Assembly: GCF_014652615.1 (NCBI RefSeq)
Contig: NZ_BMZD01000003.1
Span: 310,001 to 374,000, forward strand
Length of the DNA stretch: 64,000 bases
Source of the DNA: Novosphingobium arvoryzae
GTDB taxonomy: Bacteria; Pseudomonadota; Alphaproteobacteria; Sphingomonadales; Sphingomonadaceae
Direction of reading: 5' to 3'
Of this stretch, positions 17,607 through 28,435 are shown piece after piece. The translations under genes and the position numbers were made by a program. How positions within the stretch are numbered: the stretch's first letter is position 1; each line of letters starts with the position of its first letter. Below the pieces are notes generated by a model, which was not told the DNA's origin, did no database searches, and worked only from the letters and a program-made list of their open reading frames with translations.

Positions 17607-17939
17607 TCAGTCGTTGGCCGGAGCCGCGCCTGCGGGCGGGATCACATCGGCGATGGTGGACTTCACCGCCTTGACGCGCACGTTGGGGCCCAGTTCGAGC
17701 TCGGCATAATGCTCGTCCACCTTGACCACCTTGCCGATCAGGCCGCCGCCCGTCAGCACCTGGTCGCCCTTCTTGATGCTGGCGATCTTGGCGGCCTGTT
17801 CCTTCTGGCGCTTCATCTGCGGGCGCAGGATCAGGAACCAGAACACCGCGACCATCGCGACCAGCGGGAGGAACTGCACCCAGGCCGGCGGAGCATCGGC
17901 GGCAGCGGCGGCGAGCATGTTGAGGATGTGGCTGTTCAT
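17607..17939 (-). CDS. yajC: Preprotein translocase accessory subunit YajC
   Basis: The 110-residue protein has one membrane helix near residues 22-40 (VQFLPLVAMVAVFWFLIL), followed by RPQMKRQKEQAAKIASIKKGD, the hallmark basic segment of YajC. The remainder is a small cytoplasmic beta domain. YajC associates with SecDF. It is the first gene of this Sec operon. The 235 bp upstream, up to tRNA-Pro, should hold the promoter. Confidence 0.95.
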   Translation of the reverse strand: MNSHILNMLAAAAADAPPAWVQFLPLVAMVAVFWFLILRPQMKRQKEQAAKIASIKKGDQVLTGGGLIGKVVKVDEHYAELELGPNVRVKAVKSTIADVIPPAGAAPAND

Positions 17940-17971
17940 GGACAGTCTTGCCTTCTTGCGTAATGCGTTGA

Positions 17972-17987
17972 TCCGGCAAATGCCGGA
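17972..17987. other. 16-bp palindrome upstream of yajC
   Basis: TCCGGCA and TGCCGGA, separated by AA, form a perfect 7-bp inverted repeat 33-48 bp before the yajC start. It could be an operator or a short leader hairpin. No regulator can be named. Confidence 0.35.
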
Positions 17988-18174
17988 CAGAATTGCGCGC
18001 GCCTAGCAGCTAAGCCGCGCCTTCGCAACGCGCCGCCCCCCGGAACGCAGTGGTTAAGTCACCGCTAAGTGGGGCCTCTCCCCCGCGCTTCAACCCCGCA
18101 AGGCGAAAAGCGCATTAAGGTGCGCTGCGCCCTTGCCATCCCCGCCCGTCCTGCATATAGGCCGCCTCCACGGT

Positions 18175-18251
18175 CGGGACGTAGCGCAGCCTGGTAGCGC
18201 ATCACACTGGGGGTGTGGGGGTCGGAGGTTCGAATCCTCTCGTCCCGACCA
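18175..18251 (+). tRNA. tRNA-Pro (anticodon GGG)
   Basis: The 77-base gene folds as a full cloverleaf. The acceptor stem CGGGACG pairs with CGTCCCG, the D arm contains AGCCTGGTAGC, the anticodon loop CTGGGGG holds GGG at 18209-18211, and the T arm contains GGTTCGAATCC. The 3' CCA is encoded. A hairpin with a T run 31 bp downstream is a likely terminator. Confidence 0.97.
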
Positions 18252-18282
18252 AGATTTTCCAGACATCACGGAAATTCACAGC

Positions 18283-18305
18283 GGGCGGCGAAAGCTGCCC
18301 GTTTT
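18283..18305 (+). terminator. Rho-independent terminator after tRNA-Pro
   Basis: GGGCGGC and GCTGCCC (18283-18289 and 18294-18300) form a 7-bp stem with one G-T pair and a GAAA tetraloop, followed by GTTTTG. Position and orientation fit termination of the tRNA-Pro transcript. Confidence 0.7.
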
Positions 18306-18319
18306 GCCGTGGGCGCAAG

Positions 18320-18348
18320 AAAATGGCGCCCCGGTTTCCCGGAGCGCC
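18320..18348 (-). terminator. Probable terminator of the propionyl-CoA operon
   Basis: On the minus strand a GC-rich hairpin (18325-18348, stem about 10 bp with one mismatch, arms GGCGCTCCGG and CCGGGGCGCC) is followed by ATTTTCTT. It lies 59 bp past the pccA stop. Confidence 0.65.
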
Positions 18349-18406
18349 TATTCCTTGCCAGCAACCCTGCGGGCGGGAGCGCACCGCCCCCGCCCGCTGG
18401 TGCGGG

Positions 18407-20425
<2,019 letters not shown>

Positions 20426-20444
20426 TGGTTTCTATTCCAATCGC

Positions 20445-21719
20445 TTAAATCTGTTCGAGCGCCTGCGCGAGGTCGGCCACGATATCGTCGATATGTTCGA
20501 TCCCGACCGAGATGCGCACCACGTCTGCCCCGGCTCCGGCAGCGGCAAGCTCCTCTTCACCAAGCTGGCTGTGCGTGGTCGAAGCGGGATGGATCACCAG
20601 GCTGCGGGTATCCCCGATGTTGGCGAGATGGCTGAGCAGCTTGACCGATGAAACGAGCTTCACGCCCGCCTCGTAACCACCCTTGACGCCAAAGGTGAAC
20701 ACTGCCCCGCCCTTGCCACCAAGGTAGCGCCTGGCGAGCTGGTGATAGGGATCATCCGGCAGCCCGGCATAGCGCACCCAGGCCACCTTGGGATGGTTCT
20801 GCAGCCATTCGGCCAGGTGCTGCGCGTTGGCGCAATGACGTTCCATGCGCAGGGCCAGCGTTTCCATGCCGGTCAGCGTCAGGAACGCATTCATCGGCGC
20901 GAGCGCGGGGCCAAGATCGCGCAGGCCCAGCACACGGCAGCCAATGATGAAGGCCATCGGCCCCACCGCATCGCTCAACACCGCACCGTGATAGGACGGG
21001 TTGGGCTGGGTCAGCGAGGGATACTTGCCGCTCTTGACCCAGTCGAACTTGCCGGAATCGACGATCAGCCCGCCAACCGAGTTGCCGTGCCCATTGAGAA
21101 ACTTGGTGCACGAATGCACGACAACGTCCGCGCCATGTTCGATCGGGCGGCACAGCAGCGGCGTGGCCATCGTGTTGTCCACGACGAGCGGCACCCCGGC
21201 GGCATGGGCCACATCGGCGATCGCGGCGATGTCCTGAACCACCCCGCCGGGGTTGGCCAGGCTTTCGATGAACACCGCACGGGTCCGCTCGTTGATCGCG
21301 GCGGCGACATTGGCCGGATCGTCGGCATCGACGAACACCGTCTTCCACCCAAACTTGGCGAAGGAATGGGCCAGCTGGTTGAGGCTGCCACCATAGAGCT
21401 TTTTCGCGGCCACGATCTCGCAGCCCGGCTCCATCAGGGTGTGGAACACCAGCATCTGCGCGGCATGGCCCGAAGCCACGCCCAGCGCGCCCACCCCGCC
21501 TTCCAGCGCCGCGATCTTGCCTTCCAGCGCCGCGTTGGTGGGGTTCATGATCCGGGTGTAGATGTTCCCGAATTCCTTGAGCGCGAACAGGTTGGCCGCA
21601 TGTTCAGCGCTATCGAACACATAGCTGGCCGTCTGGTAGATCGGCGTGATCCGGGCCTTGGTGGTCGGATCCGGCTCGCACCCGGCGTGGATGGTCAGCG
21701 TTTCGAGTTTCTGGGTCAT
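20445..21719 (-). CDS. metY: O-acetylhomoserine sulfhydrylase (aminocarboxypropyltransferase)
   Basis: The 424-residue protein belongs to the Cys/Met metabolism PLP family, with the PLP lysine K206 in SCTKFLNGHG and an N-terminus MTQKLETLTIHAGCEPDP typical of MetY. It would make homocysteine (or methionine) from O-acetylhomoserine and sulfide or methanethiol. Methionine gamma-lyase, which yields 2-oxobutyrate, is a related alternative. The ATG at 21719 follows GAGGAGGGACTG, a strong ribosome site, 10 bp after the scpA stop. A methionine gene inside a propionyl-CoA operon is unusual. Confidence 0.85.
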   Translation of the reverse strand: MTQKLETLTIHAGCEPDPTTKARITPIYQTASYVFDSAEHAANLFALKEFGNIYTRIMNPTNAALEGKIAALEGGVGALGVASGHAAQMLVFHTLMEPGCEIVAAKKLYGGSLNQLAHSFAKFGWKTVFVDADDPANVAAAINERTRAVFIESLANPGGVVQDIAAIADVAHAAGVPLVVDNTMATPLLCRPIEHGADVVVHSCTKFLNGHGNSVGGLIVDSGKFDWVKSGKYPSLTQPNPSYHGAVLSDAVGPMAFIIGCRVLGLRDLGPALAPMNAFLTLTGMETLALRMERHCANAQHLAEWLQNHPKVAWVRYAGLPDDPYHQLARRYLGGKGGAVFTFGVKGGYEAGVKLVSSVKLLSHLANIGDTRSLVIHPASTTHSQLGEEELAAAGAGADVVRISVGIEHIDDIVADLAQALEQI

Positions 21720-21729
21720 CAGTCCCTCC

Positions 21730-23850
21730 TCAGGCATCCAGCGGCGGCATGTTGTGGCCCAGCAGGCGCAGCATGTCCGCAGCGCATTCGACCACGTTGC
21801 TGCCCGGACCGTAGATCCCCTGCACCCCGGCTTCGCGCAGGAAGTCATAGTCCTGCGGCGGGATCACGCCGCCCGCGACGACCTTGATGTCGGCGCGGCC
21901 AGCGGCTTTCAGGTGGCCGATGAGTTCGGGGATCAGGGTCTTGTGCCCGGCCGCGAGCGAGGAGGCGCCCACCGCGTCGACATCGGCTTCCAGCGCCAGC
22001 TGCGCGGCTTCTTCCGGGGTCTGGAACAGCGGACCGCTGGTCACGTCAAAGCCCATGTCGGAGAACGCGCTGGCAATCACGTTCGCGCCGCGATCGTGGC
22101 CGTCCTGGCCCATCTTGGCGACCAGCATCCGGGGCTTGCGGCCCAGGCGGCGGGTCACGGCTTCGACGCCGTCGATCACCTGGTTATAGCGCGCGTCCTC
22201 GGCATAGGCGGCGCCGTAGATGCCCTTGACCGGGGTCGGCACAGTGCCGAAACGGCCGAACACCGCTTCCATCGCGTCGGAGATTTCGCCCAGCGTCGCC
22301 CGTTCACGCGCGGCATCGACCGCCAGCGCCAGCAGGTTGCCGCCCGACTTCGCCCCTTCGGTCAGCGCGGCCAGCGCGGCGCGGCACTTTGCCTCGTCGC
22401 GGGTTTCGCGCACGCGCTTCAGGCGAGCGATCTGCCCTTCGCGCACGGCGTGGTTGTCCACTTCCAGCGTTTCCAGCTGGTCTTCGGATGCGAGGCGATA
22501 CTTGTTGACGCCGACGATCACGTCCTCTCCCCGGTCAACGCGGGCCTGGCGGGCGGCGGCGGCTTCCTCGATCATCGCCTTGGGCCAGCCCGCGGCAACC
22601 GCCTTGGCCATGCCGCCTTGCGTCTCGACGCGCTCGATGATTTCCCACGCCTTGTCGACCAGTTCCTGGGTCAGCGCCTCGATGTAGTACGACCCGCCCA
22701 GCGGATCGACCACGTTGCACATGCCCGTTTCTTCCTGGATCACGATCTGGGTGTTGCGGGCGATGCGGGCCGAGAAATCAGTCGGCAGCGCGATCGCTTC
22801 GTCCAGCGCGTTGGTGTGGAGCGACTGGGTGCCGCCCAGCATCGCGGCCATCGCCTCGATCGTGGTGCGGATCACGTTGTTGTAGGGGTCCTGCTCCTGC
22901 AGGCTGACGCCGCTGGTCTGGCAGTGGGTGCGCAGCATCTTGCTGCGTTCGTCCTTAGCGCCCAGGTTCGTCATCACCCGGTGCCACAGCACGCGCGCGG
23001 CGCGCAGCTTGGCGACTTCCATGAAGAAGTTCATGCCGATGGCGAAGAAGAAGCTCAGCCGGCCCGCGAACTTGTCGATGTCCAGCCCGCTGGCGACACC
23101 GTATTTCACGTATTCCATGCCGTCGGCGATGGTGAAGGCCAGTTCCTGCACCTGCGTCGCCCCGGCTTCCTGCATGTGATAGCCAGAAATCGAGATCGAA
23201 TTGAACTTCGGCATCTTCGCGCTGGTGTAGGCGAAGATGTCCGAAATGATCCGCATGCTGGGCTCAGGCGGATAGATGTAGGTGTTGCGGACCATGAACT
23301 CCTTGAGGATGTCGTTCTGGATGGTCCCGTCGAGCTGCTCGGTCGGAACGCCCTGCTCCTCGCCCGCGACGATGAAGAACGCCAGGATCGGGATCACCGC
23401 GCCGTTCATGGTCATGGAGACGGACATCTTGTCGAGCGGGATGCCGTCGAACAGGATCTTCATGTCCTCGACGCTATCGATGGCGACGCCCGCCTTGCCA
23501 ACGTCGCCCACCACGCGCGGGTGATCGCTGTCATAGCCGCGGTGGGTGGCGAGGTCGAACGCCACAGACAGGCCCTTCTGCCCCGCCGCCAGATTGCGGC
23601 GATAGAACGCGTTCGATTCCTCTGCGGTCGAGAAGCCCGCATACTGGCGGATCGTCCACGGACGGCCCGCATACATCGATGCGCGCACGCCGCGCGTGAA
23701 CGGCGCGAAGCCCGGCAGGCCGGGATCGGCCTTCACGTCATCCGCCGTGTAGAGCGGCTTTACCGCGATGCCTTCGGGGGTATTCCAGGTCAGGTCCTTG
23801 CCCTTGACCTCTTTTGCCGCCGCGGCCTGCCAGTCTTCGATCTTTGCCAT
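21730..23850 (-). CDS. scpA: Methylmalonyl-CoA mutase, adenosylcobalamin-dependent
   Basis: The 706-residue single chain contains the TIM-barrel substrate domain in the N-terminal two thirds and a C-terminal cobalamin-binding domain with DGHDRGA (cobalt-ligating H585), VGASSL and VVAGG. It converts (R)-methylmalonyl-CoA into succinyl-CoA. A full-length active chain means no separate small subunit is needed. No MeaB-type chaperone gene is seen nearby. It is the fourth gene of the operon. Confidence 0.96.
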   Translation of the reverse strand: MAKIEDWQAAAAKEVKGKDLTWNTPEGIAVKPLYTADDVKADPGLPGFAPFTRGVRASMYAGRPWTIRQYAGFSTAEESNAFYRRNLAAGQKGLSVAFDLATHRGYDSDHPRVVGDVGKAGVAIDSVEDMKILFDGIPLDKMSVSMTMNGAVIPILAFFIVAGEEQGVPTEQLDGTIQNDILKEFMVRNTYIYPPEPSMRIISDIFAYTSAKMPKFNSISISGYHMQEAGATQVQELAFTIADGMEYVKYGVASGLDIDKFAGRLSFFFAIGMNFFMEVAKLRAARVLWHRVMTNLGAKDERSKMLRTHCQTSGVSLQEQDPYNNVIRTTIEAMAAMLGGTQSLHTNALDEAIALPTDFSARIARNTQIVIQEETGMCNVVDPLGGSYYIEALTQELVDKAWEIIERVETQGGMAKAVAAGWPKAMIEEAAAARQARVDRGEDVIVGVNKYRLASEDQLETLEVDNHAVREGQIARLKRVRETRDEAKCRAALAALTEGAKSGGNLLALAVDAARERATLGEISDAMEAVFGRFGTVPTPVKGIYGAAYAEDARYNQVIDGVEAVTRRLGRKPRMLVAKMGQDGHDRGANVIASAFSDMGFDVTSGPLFQTPEEAAQLALEADVDAVGASSLAAGHKTLIPELIGHLKAAGRADIKVVAGGVIPPQDYDFLREAGVQGIYGPGSNVVECAADMLRLLGHNMPPLDA

Positions 23851-23864
23851 TTTTCACCTCATTG

Positions 23865-23886
23865 CCTCTCCCCCACCGGGGAGAGG
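23865..23886. repeat. Short palindromic element between operon genes
   Basis: CCTCTCCCC and GGGGAGAGG form a perfect 9-bp stem with a 4-base loop in the 44-bp gap between scpA and the enoyl-CoA hydratase gene. Its core CTCCCC/GGGGAG is shared with the larger hairpin elements at 26791 and 36570. It could act as an mRNA processing or stability hairpin. Confidence 0.55.
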
Positions 23887-23894
23887 GACTGTCA

Positions 23895-24677
23895 TTACTT
23901 GCCCTGGAAGTTGGGCTTGCGCTTTTGCAGGAACGAAAGCCCGCCCTCGGCCGCATCCGCGCTCGACCCGGCGATGCGCTGGCCTTCGGCTTCGGCCAGC
24001 AGCGTGTCGGACAGGCTGTTTTCAAGGGCGATCAGGATGTTCTTGCGCATGGTCGCATAGGACAGGGTCGGGCCGGTCGCGAGACGGGCGGCCAGCGCGG
24101 CCGTTTCGGCCTCCAGCTCGGCATCCTCGACGCTCTTGTAGATCATGCCCCAGGCTTCGGCCTGATCGGCACCGATCTTTTCGCCCAGCATCATCATGCG
24201 GGTCGCGCGCGCCTTGCCGACCAGGCGCGGCAGGATCCACGTGGACCCGCCATCCGGCACCAGCCCGATGTTGACGAACGCCTGGAGGAAGTAGCCGGCC
24301 TTGCCCGCCAGCACGAAGTCCCCCACCAGCGCGATCGAGCAGCCAACGCCCGCCGCTGCACCGTTCACCGCGGTGATGATCGGCATGTTGAGCCGCGCCA
24401 GCTTCATGATCATCGGGTTGTACTTCTGGGTGAGCGCGATGTAGCTGCCCTGCCCGCCAGTGACGGGACGATCGCCGCGCGCCTGCAGGTCCGCGCCCGA
24501 ACAGAACGCCCGGCCCGCGCCCTTGATCACCAGAACGCGCGCATCGTCCAGCCGGTCCAGGGCGTCGGAAATGTCATCCGCCATATCCAGCGAGCAGGCG
24601 TTGAGCCGGTCCGGACGGTTGAGCGTGATCGTGGCGATCTGGTCGGCAACGTCCAGCGTGATCGTTTCGTAGGTCAT
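23895..24677 (-). CDS. Enoyl-CoA hydratase/isomerase family protein
   Basis: The 260-residue protein has the crotonase fold markers: the first oxyanion-hole segment GAGRAFCSGADLQARGD and the second, AAGVGCSIALVGDFVLA. The residue pattern and VNIGLVPDGGSTWILP resemble PaaG-type isomerases and 2-enoyl-CoA hydratases. The substrate is not readable. The ATG at 24677 is preceded by GGAGAGAGGACC. It lies between the mutase and epimerase genes, so a role in feeding or clearing short-chain acyl-CoAs is inferred. Confidence 0.82.
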   Translation of the reverse strand: MTYETITLDVADQIATITLNRPDRLNACSLDMADDISDALDRLDDARVLVIKGAGRAFCSGADLQARGDRPVTGGQGSYIALTQKYNPMIMKLARLNMPIITAVNGAAAGVGCSIALVGDFVLAGKAGYFLQAFVNIGLVPDGGSTWILPRLVGKARATRMMMLGEKIGADQAEAWGMIYKSVEDAELEAETAALAARLATGPTLSYATMRKNILIALENSLSDTLLAEAEGQRIAGSSADAAEGGLSFLQKRKPNFQGK

Positions 24678-24702
24678 TCGCGGTCCTCTCTCCAACGGGC
24701 GC

Positions 24703-25143
24703 TCAATGCGCCTCTTTCGGCGTTTCCATGATTTCGGTCAGCACACCCTGCATGTCGCGCGGGTGGACGAAGAAGATCAGCGTGCCATGCGCGCCGATCC
24801 GGGGCTCACCCAGCACGCGCTTGCCCATCGCCTCGAACTCGGCCTTGGCGGCGTGGATGTCGGGCACTTCGTAGCACATGTGATGCTGCCCGCCCGCCGG
24901 GTTCTTCTCCAGGAAGCTGGCGATGGAAGTGTTGCCGGGCAGCGGCTCGATCAGCTCAATCTGCGTGCCGTTCAGCGCGCCATCGGCACCAGGGGTGTCG
25001 ACGAAGCAGACCTTCACGCCCTGATCGGGCAGGTCGAACGGCTCATGGATCTTCGTCGCGCCCATGACATCGCGATAGAACACGATGGAGTCCGCGATAG
25101 ACGGGGTTGCAACCCCGATGTGGTTCAAACGGCCAAGTTTCAT
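24703..25143 (-). CDS. mce: Methylmalonyl-CoA epimerase
   Basis: The 146-residue vicinal-oxygen-chelate protein starts MKLGRLNHIGVATPSI and has likely metal ligands H8, H87 or H88 (GGQHHMCYEV) and E137. It interconverts (S)- and (R)-methylmalonyl-CoA, linking the carboxylase product to the mutase substrate. It lies 10 bp after pccB and 25 bp before the enoyl-CoA hydratase gene. Confidence 0.93.
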   Translation of the reverse strand: MKLGRLNHIGVATPSIADSIVFYRDVMGATKIHEPFDLPDQGVKVCFVDTPGADGALNGTQIELIEPLPGNTSIASFLEKNPAGGQHHMCYEVPDIHAAKAEFEAMGKRVLGEPRIGAHGTLIFFVHPRDMQGVLTEIMETPKEAH

Positions 25144-25153
25144 GGAGCAATCC

Positions 25154-26686
25154 TTACAGCGGAATGTTGTCGTGCTTCTTCCACGGGTTCTCGAGCTGCT
25201 TGTTGCGCAGCTTGCGCAGGCCCAGCGCGATGCGGCGGCGGGTGGAGTGCGGGTGGATCACCTCGTCGATGAAGCCCTTGCTCGCCGCCACGAACGGGTT
25301 GGCGAAGCGGTCTTCGTATTCCTTGGTGCGTTCCGCGATCTTGTCGGGATCGCCGATGTCGGAGCGGAAGATGATCTCCACCGCGCCCTTCGCGCCCATC
25401 ACCGCGATCTCGGCCGTCGGCCAGGCGTAGTTGAGGTCGCCGCGCAAGTGCTTGGAGGCCATCACGTCATACGCGCCGCCATAGGCCTTGCGAGTGATGA
25501 CGGTGATCTTCGGCACGGTGCATTCGGCATAGGCGAACAGCAGCTTCGCGCCGTGCTTGATGATCCCGCCCATTTCCTGCGCGGTGCCGGGCAGGAAGCC
25601 GGGGACGTCGACGAAGGTCAGGATCGGGATGTTGAACGCATCGCAGAACCGCACGAACCGCGCGGCCTTCTTCGACGAGTTGATGTCGAGCACGCCCGCC
25701 AGCACCATCGGCTGGTTGGCGACCACGCCCACCGTCTTGCCCTCGATCCGCCCGAACCCGCAGATGATGTTCGCGGCGTGGCCCGGCTGGATTTCAAAGA
25801 AATCGCCCTCGTCCAGCACCTTCCTGACGACTTCGTGCATGTCGTAGGGCTGGTTGGCATTGGCCGGGATCAGCGTGTCGAGGCTGTCTTCCAGACGGTC
25901 CCACGGGTCTTCGGTCGGCCGCTCGGGCACTTCCTCGCGGTTGTTGAGCGGCAGGAAATCGAAGAAGTCGCGCGCCGTCAGCAGCGCCTCGATATCGTTT
26001 TCCAGCGCGAGGTCGGCCACCGAGGTCTTGGTGCTGTGCGTGATTGCCCCGCCCAGTTCCTCCTGCGTGACCACTTCGTTGGTCACCGTCTTGACCACGT
26101 CCGGGCCCGTCACGAACATGTAGGAGCTGTCCTTCACCATGAAGATGAAGTCGGTCATCGCGGGGGAATAGACCGCCCCGCCCGCGCACGGCCCCATGAT
26201 GAGGCTGAGCTGCGGCACCACGCCGCTGGCCAGCACGTTGCGCTGGAAGATCTCGGCATAGCCGCCCAGCGACGCCACGCCTTCCTGGATGCGCGCACCG
26301 CCGGAATCGTTGAGGCCAATGACCGGCGCGCCAACCTTCATGGCGTTGTCCATCACCTTGCAGATCTTCATCGCGTGGCGTTCCGACACGGCGCCGCCGA
26401 ACACGGTGAAGTCCTGCGCGAAGACATAGACCAGACGGCCGTTGATCGTGCCACTGCCGGTAACCACGCCGTCACCCGGGATGACCTGATCGGGCATGCC
26501 GAAGTCGACGCAGTTATGCTCGACATACATGTCCATCTCTTCGAAGCTGCCTTCGTCGAGCAGGATTTCCAGCCGCTCGCGCGCGGTCAGCTTGCCCTTG
26601 GCGTGCTGGGCATCGATGCGCTTCTGCCCGCCACCCATGCGGGCGGCAGCGCGGCGCTTTTCCATTTCGGCGATATTTGCGGACAT
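25154..26686 (-). CDS. pccB: Propionyl-CoA carboxylase beta subunit
   Basis: The 510-residue carboxyltransferase contains GGARIQEGV and the acyl-CoA carboxylase beta signatures [16 protein letters not shown] and [13 protein letters not shown]. With PccA it makes methylmalonyl-CoA. The ATG at 26686 gives the expected family length and N-terminus ([16 protein letters not shown]); the frame stays open to 26869 but that part runs through repeat DNA. It is the first gene of the operon, and the divergent regulator starts 222 bp away. Confidence 0.95.
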   Translation of the reverse strand: MSANIAEMEKRRAAARMGGGQKRIDAQHAKGKLTARERLEILLDEGSFEEMDMYVEHNCVDFGMPDQVIPGDGVVTGSGTINGRLVYVFAQDFTVFGGAVSERHAMKICKVMDNAMKVGAPVIGLNDSGGARIQEGVASLGGYAEIFQRNVLASGVVPQLSLIMGPCAGGAVYSPAMTDFIFMVKDSSYMFVTGPDVVKTVTNEVVTQEELGGAITHSTKTSVADLALENDIEALLTARDFFDFLPLNNREEVPERPTEDPWDRLEDSLDTLIPANANQPYDMHEVVRKVLDEGDFFEIQPGHAANIICGFGRIEGKTVGVVANQPMVLAGVLDINSSKKAARFVRFCDAFNIPILTFVDVPGFLPGTAQEMGGIIKHGAKLLFAYAECTVPKITVITRKAYGGAYDVMASKHLRGDLNYAWPTAEIAVMGAKGAVEIIFRSDIGDPDKIAERTKEYEDRFANPFVAASKGFIDEVIHPHSTRRRIALGLRKLRNKQLENPWKKHDNIPL

Positions 26687-26755
26687 GATCTTCCCCGTCC
26701 CGGTAAACTGCAAGCCTTCCCTCTGCGCGCCGGGCCACGCAAAGTCCAATGTGAA

Positions 26756-26786
26756 TTTGCGAAGTTGCGAAGTGCCAGTTTGCAAA
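26756..26786. promoter_or_regulatory. Predicted PccR operator between pccB and pccR
   Basis: The segment contains TTTGCGAA (26756-26763), directly followed by GTTGCGAA (26764-26771), then a 7-bp gap and an exact TTTGCAAA (26779-26786). TTTGCAAA is the known half-site of short-chain fatty acyl regulators (RamB, PccR). The sites lie 70-101 bp upstream of the pccB start, suitable for control of the operon and for autoregulation of pccR. Confidence 0.6.
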
Positions 26787-26790
26787 CTAT

Positions 26791-26904
26791 CCTCCCCGCA
26801 CCGGGGAGGGGGACCACCCGCAGGGTGGTGGAGGGGCACGGGCGCATTTGCCCGAACCTGCCCCTCCACCAGCTGCGCTGGTCCCCCTCCCCATGCTGGG
26901 GAGG
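26791..26904. repeat. Nested GC-rich inverted-repeat element
   Basis: The left arm (26791-26838) and right arm (about 26859-26904) are near-complementary around a 20-base spacer that itself forms CGGGC/GCCCG. Each arm contains two smaller hairpins (for example CCTCCCC/GGGGAGG and ACCACC/GGTGGT); bases differ between arms in ways that keep the small stems paired. Its right end GGGGAGG lies 4 bases before the pccR ATG and seems to serve as the Shine-Dalgarno sequence. It resembles dispersed REP/MITE-like elements of sphingomonad genomes; the copy number cannot be judged from one window. Confidence 0.8.
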
Positions 26905-26908
26905 AATC

Positions 26909-28312
26909 ATGTCACGCCGCATCTTCGCCGGAACCCAGCTGCGCGCAATCCGCGCCGAACGGTCGCTCAAGCAGGCGGAGCTGGCCGCGCGGCTGGGGAT
27001 CAGCACGTCCTATCTCTCGCAACTGGAAAACGACGATCGCCCGCTGACCCCGGCGCTGGTCGAACGGCTGAGCCAGTCCTTCCCGCTCGACTGGCGCGAG
27101 ATTGGCGCGGGCGATACCGAGACCCGGCTGGCCGCCCTGCGCGAAGCCAACGCCGACCCGCTGTTTGCGGAGCCGATGGATGCCGCGCAGCTGGCCCGCT
27201 TTGCCGAACAGCAACCCGTGCTGGCCGAACGCTTCATCGCACTGCACGAAGCCTATCGCCGCACCGGCCAGCGCCTGCAGATGGTGGACGAGGCGCTGTC
27301 CTCCGAAACAGGCGGGATCGCCCGCCTGCCGTGGGAGGAAGTGCGCGACTGGTTTCACTTTGCGAACAACTATGTCGACAGCCTGGACCGCGCGGCGGAA
27401 ACGCTGGCGACCACGCTGTCCGGCCGCTCGCTCACCCCCGATACCGCCGCGCTGGAAGCGCACTTGCGCGACGCGCTGTCCGTCTCGCTGGTCTACGAAA
27501 CCAACCATGCCTTGCGCAGCTTTGACGCGGAAATGGGCCACCTGACCATCGACCCCGGCCAGCCTGCCGAAAGCCGCCGCTTTCAGCTGGCGCACCAGCT
27601 CGCCGCGCTGGCCCTGAAGGACGAGATTTCGGCCGTGATCGAAGGCGCGCGGCTGAACAGCGCGGCCTCGCGCCAACTGCTGTTCGTCGGCCTGTGCAAC
27701 TATGCCGCCGGGGCACTGCTGATGCCCTATCGCCGGTTCCGGACCGAGGCGCGCAGCGTGCGCCATGACATCGACCGGCTGGCGCAAAGCTTCGGCACCA
27801 GCTTCGAACAGGCCTGCCACCGCCTGTCCACCTTGCAGCGCGAGGACGCACGCGGCGTGCCGTTCTTCTTCTGCCGGGTCGACATGGCCGGGAACATCAC
27901 CAAGCGCCACTCCGCCACCCGCCTGCAATTCGCGCGGTTCGGCGGGGCCTGCCCGCTGTGGATCGTGCACGAGGCCGTGGCGATTCCCGACCGAATCCTG
28001 GTGCAGCTGGCCGAAACGCCGGACGGGGTGCGCTATGTCTCGATGGCCAAGGGGCTGGTGAAGCCCTCCGGCTCCTACGAACGCGCGCCGCGCCGCTATG
28101 CCGTGGCGCTGGGGTGCGAGGCGGAGCACGCCAGCGAATTCGTCTATGCCGACGGGCTGGACCTCGCCTCCCCCCGCGCGGCCACCCGCATCGGCATATC
28201 CTGCCGCATCTGCCCCCGCCCGGACTGCGACCAGCGCGCCTTTCCGCCCAGCGACCGGGCGATTACGGTCGATCCGGACCAGCGCGGGGTGGTGCCATAC
28301 CGCCTGGCGTGA
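26909..28312 (+). CDS. pccR: PccR-like short-chain fatty acyl-CoA-sensing regulator (ScfR family)
   Basis: The 467-residue protein has an N-terminal XRE helix-turn-helix (about residues 8-60, [20 protein letters not shown] then SYLSQLEN), a long middle region and a Cys-containing C-terminal domain ([16 protein letters not shown]). This is the layout of RamB/PccR regulators, which bind acyl-CoAs or related signals. It is divergent from the propionyl-CoA operon with matching operator half-sites between them. In Rhodobacter sphaeroides PccR controls propionyl-CoA carboxylase. Whether it activates or represses here is not visible. Confidence 0.82.
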   Translation: MSRRIFAGTQLRAIRAERSLKQAELAARLGISTSYLSQLENDDRPLTPALVERLSQSFPLDWREIGAGDTETRLAALREANADPLFAEPMDAAQLARFAEQQPVLAERFIALHEAYRRTGQRLQMVDEALSSETGGIARLPWEEVRDWFHFANNYVDSLDRAAETLATTLSGRSLTPDTAALEAHLRDALSVSLVYETNHALRSFDAEMGHLTIDPGQPAESRRFQLAHQLAALALKDEISAVIEGARLNSAASRQLLFVGLCNYAAGALLMPYRRFRTEARSVRHDIDRLAQSFGTSFEQACHRLSTLQREDARGVPFFFCRVDMAGNITKRHSATRLQFARFGGACPLWIVHEAVAIPDRILVQLAETPDGVRYVSMAKGLVKPSGSYERAPRRYAVALGCEAEHASEFVYADGLDLASPRAATRIGISCRICPRPDCDQRAFPPSDRAITVDPDQRGVVPYRLA

Positions 28313-28324
28313 ACAGCAATCCAA

Positions 28325-28416
28325 CGTCACCCCGGACTTGATCCGGGGTTCAGCTTCTTCCTTCCAGCACTGCGCCAACCAGAACAGCGGGACCCCGGAT
28401 CAAGTCCGGGGTGACG
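28325..28416. repeat. Dispersed inverted repeat, copy 1
   Basis: A perfect 25-bp inverted repeat (28325-28349 and 28392-28416) surrounds a 42-base spacer; the arm begins CGTCACCCCGGACTTGATCC. It lies between pccR and the convergent epimerase gene. The same arm occurs at 34183-34275. It may act as a transcription end, but no T run follows. Confidence 0.85.
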
Positions 28417-28435
28417 GTCTGGATGCTTTCTCCCG

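Noticed and set aside
26791..26904. CRISPR-like array in the repeat-rich intergenic DNA
   Set aside because: The repeats are palindromic arms of a single hairpin, not direct repeats with regular spacers, and no cas gene is nearby.
28325..28416. The inverted repeats at 28325 and 34183 as ends of one insertion sequence
   Set aside because: Each unit is itself a closed inverted repeat, the DNA between holds ordinary housekeeping genes, and no transposase is present.
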